A stretch of DNA of 64,000 nucleotides, from the NCBI GenBank assembly GCA_964542585.1, contig CAZIUI010000001.1, positions 186,001 through 250,000 on the forward strand, read 5' to 3'. The notes under the pieces were generated by a model. It worked only from the letters and a program-made list of their open reading frames with translations, was not told the origin of the DNA and did no database searches. Each line of letters starts with the position of its first letter. Position 1 is the stretch's first letter. The stretch is from CAYYUA01 sp964542585 (lineage in GTDB: Bacteria; Bacteroidota; Bacteroidia; CAILMK01; CAYYUA01). Position numbers and translations under genes: made by a program. Shown one piece after another: positions 61,182 through 64,000 of the stretch.

Positions 61182-61209
61182 TTGGACATACCGGAAAAAG
61201 CTACCTTTG
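61182..61209 (+). promoter_or_regulatory. Full Bacteroidota promoter of PatB-type gene
   Basis: TTG at 61182-61184, a 17-base spacer and TACCTTTG at 61202-61209. The spacing is exact. The open frame's first TTG (61207) falls inside this element, so it is not the start codon. Confidence 0.7.
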
Positions 61210-61227
61210 TATAAAATTTATTTCATC

Positions 61228-62400
61228 ATGTCAGAAAACCTACCCTTAGCAATTGACAGGACTGGAACACACAGCATAAAATGGGATTACAATAAAAAGT
61301 TATTTGGCAGGTCTGATATCATTCCGCTATGGGTGGCCGATATGGATTTTGAAAGCCCTCCAGCGGTTAAAGAGGCTTTACAGAAAAGAGTGGCTCACGG
61401 CACATTTGGTTACACCGGTGAATCTTTCAATTATTACAAAGGCATTCTGGATTGGATCAATACCCGTCATGGCTGGTCTCTGGAGCGGCATCACCTGCAT
61501 TATATACCCGGTGTTATCCCTGGCCTTAATTGGGCTGTCCAAACCTTTACCGATCCGGGAGATGGGGTAATTATTCAGCCACCGGTTTATAAACCTTTTT
61601 TTCAGGCTGTACAGCATAATAACCGGGAGCTGAAGGAAAATCCGCTTCTGCTTTTAGATAACCATTACCAGATGGACCTTGAGCATTTGGAATCCCTAAT
61701 TGATGAGCGTACCAAAATGCTGATCCTGTGTAGCCCTCATAATCCGGTGGGCCGCGTTTGGACCTCATCTGAATTAAAAGCCTTAGGGGACATTTGTATC
61801 CAAAATGATATCCTGATCTTATCCGATGAAATTCATTGGGATATCGTTTACAGTGACGCTAGCCACTTTCCGGCTGCTAACCTCAGCGATGACCTCAAGC
61901 AGCAGACGCTTACCCTAACTTCACCCGGTAAAACCTTTAACCTCCAAGGCCTGCAAAGTGCTTATGCCATTGCTGAAAATCCCGAAATCCGGCAGGCATA
62001 TTGGCGCACCCTAGAGCAAAACGGCATCTTCCTTAACAATGCTTTGAGTATTACCGCTATTGAGGCCGCGTACAATCATGGAGCTGAATGGTTAGATTCC
62101 ACAATACAATACCTGTACGAAAACAGGCAATACCTAATTGAATTCGTAGAAAAAGACCTACCCGGGATCCGGGTTACAGCTAGCGAAGGAACTTACCTGG
62201 CCTGGCTGGATTGTCGTGGGCTAAACCTTTCCCATGATGAACTCAACAATTTTTTTGTTGAAAAGGCTAAGCTTGGGCTTAATAATGGTGCTGAATTCGG
62301 AGAAGCCGGCAAAGGATTTATGAGGCTGAATTTAGCTTCCGCTCGCGACACTTTGGAACAAGCGCTTAACCAGCTAAAAGAAGCTTTAAATCGGCTTTAA
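61228..62400 (+). CDS. PatB/MalY-type PLP-dependent cysteine-S-conjugate beta-lyase
   Basis: Fold-type I PLP enzyme of 390 residues. The PLP Lys is in TSPGKTFNLQGLQSAYAIAE near residue 232. WVADMDFESPPAVKEAL at residue 32 and LILCSPHNPVGRVW are characteristic of the PatB/MalY group, which cleaves C-S bonds of cystathionine and cysteine conjugates, or acts as an aminotransferase. The start ATG 61228 (MSENLPLAIDR) is fixed by the promoter ending 18 bases upstream. The gene converges on the secreted hypothetical with 13 bases between. Confidence 0.92.
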   Translation: MSENLPLAIDRTGTHSIKWDYNKKLFGRSDIIPLWVADMDFESPPAVKEALQKRVAHGTFGYTGESFNYYKGILDWINTRHGWSLERHHLHYIPGVIPGLNWAVQTFTDPGDGVIIQPPVYKPFFQAVQHNNRELKENPLLLLDNHYQMDLEHLESLIDERTKMLILCSPHNPVGRVWTSSELKALGDICIQNDILILSDEIHWDIVYSDASHFPAANLSDDLKQQTLTLTSPGKTFNLQGLQSAYAIAENPEIRQAYWRTLEQNGIFLNNALSITAIEAAYNHGAEWLDSTIQYLYENRQYLIEFVEKDLPGIRVTASEGTYLAWLDCRGLNLSHDELNNFFVEKAKLGLNNGAEFGEAGKGFMRLNLASARDTLEQALNQLKEALNRL

Positions 62401-62413
62401 GCGCAAAATAGAA

Positions 62414-63052
62414 TTACCATTGGTTAACGCCCCAAGAGCGATCAAACCCTCCAAATCCTGAATTAAAACCCCGGCTTCCTCTCGGGAAAAATTGAGATGG
62501 CCTTCTAAAGGCATTACCTCCCTCAAGGTATTGGACCCCCGCTTCAATTTGGACATTATCGGCTATGCTGTAGTTAGCTTCAAAACTGAAAGCGCGCTGT
62601 TGTCGGGGGGTAAGTGATTGAAAACCTTCTGTAACATTGGAAGTATTGTTATTCAGGGGCAAACGAGCAGCACCTGAAAAGGTCAATTCTTCAGAAACCT
62701 TATAAGAACCTGCCAGATCCAGATGCATTCGGGGTTGAACATCCCTCAAAGCATTCGACTCACCTGTATTGTAAAAACCTCCACGGCTAATAAGTAAGCC
62801 GCCGCTTATCGTCAGGCGATCACTTACGGGATATTGCAGACTTGGTCTTACATACTGATAGCTATTATTCCCTGGAAAACTACTCATGAAGCCTACTTCA
62901 ACTTGTATATCCGGCTTTTGAAGGATAGTGGAATCTTTTGCAAAGGGGTTTTCAGAATAATTTTGGAATTCTTGAGCATCAACACCTGAATTAAAACTCA
63001 AAACAATTAAGGTGAAAAAGCCTATGCAAAAAACCTCGGGAATTAGCTTCAT
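62414..63052 (-). CDS. Secreted hypothetical protein with barrel-like strands
   Basis: Exported protein of 212 residues with a signal peptide ending near SGVDAQEF. The mature part has alternating strands (VEVGFMSSFPGNNSYQYVRP, then RLTISGGLLISRGGFYNTGE) like a small outer-membrane barrel, and a Gly/Phe/Arg-rich tail (FFPRGSRGFNSGFGGFDRSW). No family is recognised. ATG 63052 is chosen over TTG 63058. It follows the dehydrogenase gene by 81 bases on the same strand. Confidence 0.7.
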   Translation of the reverse strand: MKLIPEVFCIGFFTLIVLSFNSGVDAQEFQNYSENPFAKDSTILQKPDIQVEVGFMSSFPGNNSYQYVRPSLQYPVSDRLTISGGLLISRGGFYNTGESNALRDVQPRMHLDLAGSYKVSEELTFSGAARLPLNNNTSNVTEGFQSLTPRQQRAFSFEANYSIADNVQIEAGVQYLEGGNAFRRPSQFFPRGSRGFNSGFGGFDRSWGVNQW

Positions 63053-63091
63053 CAGCAATTTTTTGGCAATTTATGCTAATAATATGCCAGA

Positions 63092-63120
63092 CCCAGGAAG
63101 GTGTTATCCTCCTTCCCGGG
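63092..63120. terminator. Hairpin after the dehydrogenase gene
   Basis: CCCAGGAAGG and CCTTCCCGGG make a ten-base stem with one mismatch and a nine-base loop. It lies between the dehydrogenase stop and the next leftward gene. A T-run exists only on the + side (TTCTTTT), so the function is uncertain. Confidence 0.45.
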
Positions 63121-63133
63121 TTCTTTTCAACTG

Positions 63134-64000
63134 TTAAGATCGAAATTGAGCGGATACTTCCGGATTCTTAGGATCTTTCGTGTAATCGTAAAAGCCCTCT
63201 TCTGATTTCACGCCATACTTACGCGCTGTTACCATGTTAACCAACAATGGACAGGGCGCGTACTTATCCTCACCAAAGCCATCCTGAAGAACGCGAAGAA
63301 TGGAAAGTACCGTATCCAACCCAATAAAATCTGCCAATTGCAGTGGCCCCATTGGATGTGCCATTCCAAGCTTCATCACCGTGTCGATCTCTTCGACCCC
63401 GGCTACTCCTTGCCATAAGCTGTAAATGGCCTCGTTGATCATAGGGATCAAAACACGGTTGGATACAAATCCGGGGTAATCATTGGCTTCTGTTGGAACC
63501 TTGCCTAGTTTTTTAGCGGTATCCATGACGGATTTGGTAACCTCATCAGAAGTGGAATAGCCGCGGATCACCTCTACCAGTTTCATGACTGGTACGGGAT
63601 TCATAAAGTGCATTCCAATAACCTTGTCATCACGCCCGGTAACAGCGGCAATCTTAGTGATGGAAATAGAAGAGGTATTAGAAGCCAAAATACAACCAGG
63701 GTCGGTATTGTTAGCCAAATGGGTGAAGAGGTCAATTTTCGTATCCACATCCTCTGAAGCAGCTTCAATCACAAGTTCCCGGTCTTTTACCGCTTCAGCC
63801 ATGTTAGTACTAGTGGCTATATTGTTCAGGGTTTGTTGTTTATCCTTTTCTGTGATCTTCTCTTTTTTCAACTGGCGGTCCAGGTTTTTTTCGATGGCTT
63901 GCAAACCTTTATCCAAGGCTTCTTGCTTGATGTCCACCATGTTTACGTGGTATCCGTTTTGGGCAAAAACATGGGCGATACCATTACCCATCTGACCAGA
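63134..64000 (-). CDS. 3-hydroxybutyryl-CoA dehydrogenase, 5'-truncated by window edge
   Basis: 3-hydroxyacyl-CoA dehydrogenase of the Hbd type, converting acetoacetyl-CoA and 3-hydroxybutyryl-CoA with NAD. The visible part begins SGQMGNGIAHVFAQNGYHV, the end of the NAD loop GAGxMGxGIA, so only a few N-terminal residues are missing at the right edge. LASNTSSISITKIAAVTGRD and IGMHFMNPVPVMKLVEVIRG carry the catalytic Ser/His region; the C-terminal domain has GFVSNRVLIPMINEAI and GMAHPMGPLQLADFIGLD. The length (288 visible residues) fits. Confidence 0.94.
   Translation of the reverse strand, partial: SGQMGNGIAHVFAQNGYHVNMVDIKQEALDKGLQAIEKNLDRQLKKEKITEKDKQQTLNNIATSTNMAEAVKDRELVIEAASEDVDTKIDLFTHLANNTDPGCILASNTSSISITKIAAVTGRDDKVIGMHFMNPVPVMKLVEVIRGYSTSDEVTKSVMDTAKKLGKVPTEANDYPGFVSNRVLIPMINEAIYSLWQGVAGVEEIDTVMKLGMAHPMGPLQLADFIGLDTVLSILRVLQDGFGEDKYAPCPLLVNMVTARKYGVKSEEGFYDYTKDPKNPEVSAQFRS

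Noticed and set aside
61207..61227. TTG start of the PatB-type gene
   Set aside because: The TTG is part of the TACCTTTG promoter element, so it is not transcribed; ATG 61228 is used.
1..64000. tRNA, rRNA, riboswitch, CRISPR, IS element or prophage
   Set aside because: No cloverleaf with CCA-type end, no spaced direct repeats, no transposase or integrase frame and no phage structural genes were seen on either strand.

Overview
This window looks like a piece of a Bacteroidota chromosome, most likely from the Cytophagales side. The evidence is the parA-parB-DUF5683-dapB-lepB order, a TonB receptor paired with a DUF4249 lipoprotein, a type IX secretion C-terminal sorting domain, a CarboxypepD_reg-type receptor N-terminus, and many genes preceded by the Bacteroidota promoter hexamer-like element TAnnTTTG rather than a clear Shine-Dalgarno sequence. 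No species can be named from sequence alone. Most of the window is housekeeping. I see no phage, insertion sequence, CRISPR array, tRNA or rRNA.

Layout. 1-6.9 kb: 3' end of mutS2, then the leftward operon parA, parB, DUF5683, dapB, lepB, preceded by a UPF0173 hydrolase. 6.9-19.1 kb: an orphan oligopeptide-binding lipoprotein, a UMF1-type transporter, a UbiA-like membrane protein, recQ with a secreted hypothetical, a thioesterase-mltG pair, a seven-heme cytochrome with TPRs, and rqcH. 19.4-26.7 kb: ung, DUF423, an XRE regulator, the leftward lysS-DUF2520-HAD phosphatase-UbiA operon, a TauE-type permease, a short YtxH-like gene and DUF427. 26.9-32.6 kb: a TonB receptor/DUF4249 pair followed by about 2.2 kb of decayed genes (a DUF547 protein, a beta-barrel outer-membrane protein and an unidentified third remnant).

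32.6-47.8 kb: a small membrane protein with dprA, a LonB-like protease, a T9SS-secreted protein, a PspC/LiaF-like pair, a DEAD-box helicase, YbjN, a CDGSH protein, aroQ, an outer-membrane barrel, a long-form NfeD protease, a LolD-type ATPase and glyS. 47.8-55.7 kb: a tight leftward nucleotide-sugar operon (wbpE-like aminotransferase, ugd, UDP-xylose synthase, wbpD-like acetyltransferase, galE, rmlB, rmlA, FKBP isomerase) that makes activated sugars but holds no glycosyltransferase or flippase. 56-64 kb: the proline-catabolism dehydrogenase pruA, a sigma-70 factor, a YkuK-type protein, a VTT-domain membrane protein, a GtrB/DPM1-like glycosyltransferase, a PatB-type lyase, a secreted hypothetical and the 3' part of a 3-hydroxyacyl-CoA dehydrogenase cut by the right edge.

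The points most worth a second look are the gene graveyard at 30.3-32.5 kb, the heptaheme cytochrome-TPR protein, the incomplete sugar pathways in the nucleotide-sugar operon, the recurrent promoter element (which also corrects several start codons and suggests two possibly leaderless genes), and nested inverted repeats upstream of the T9SS cargo gene. I did not find a convincing wholly new system.
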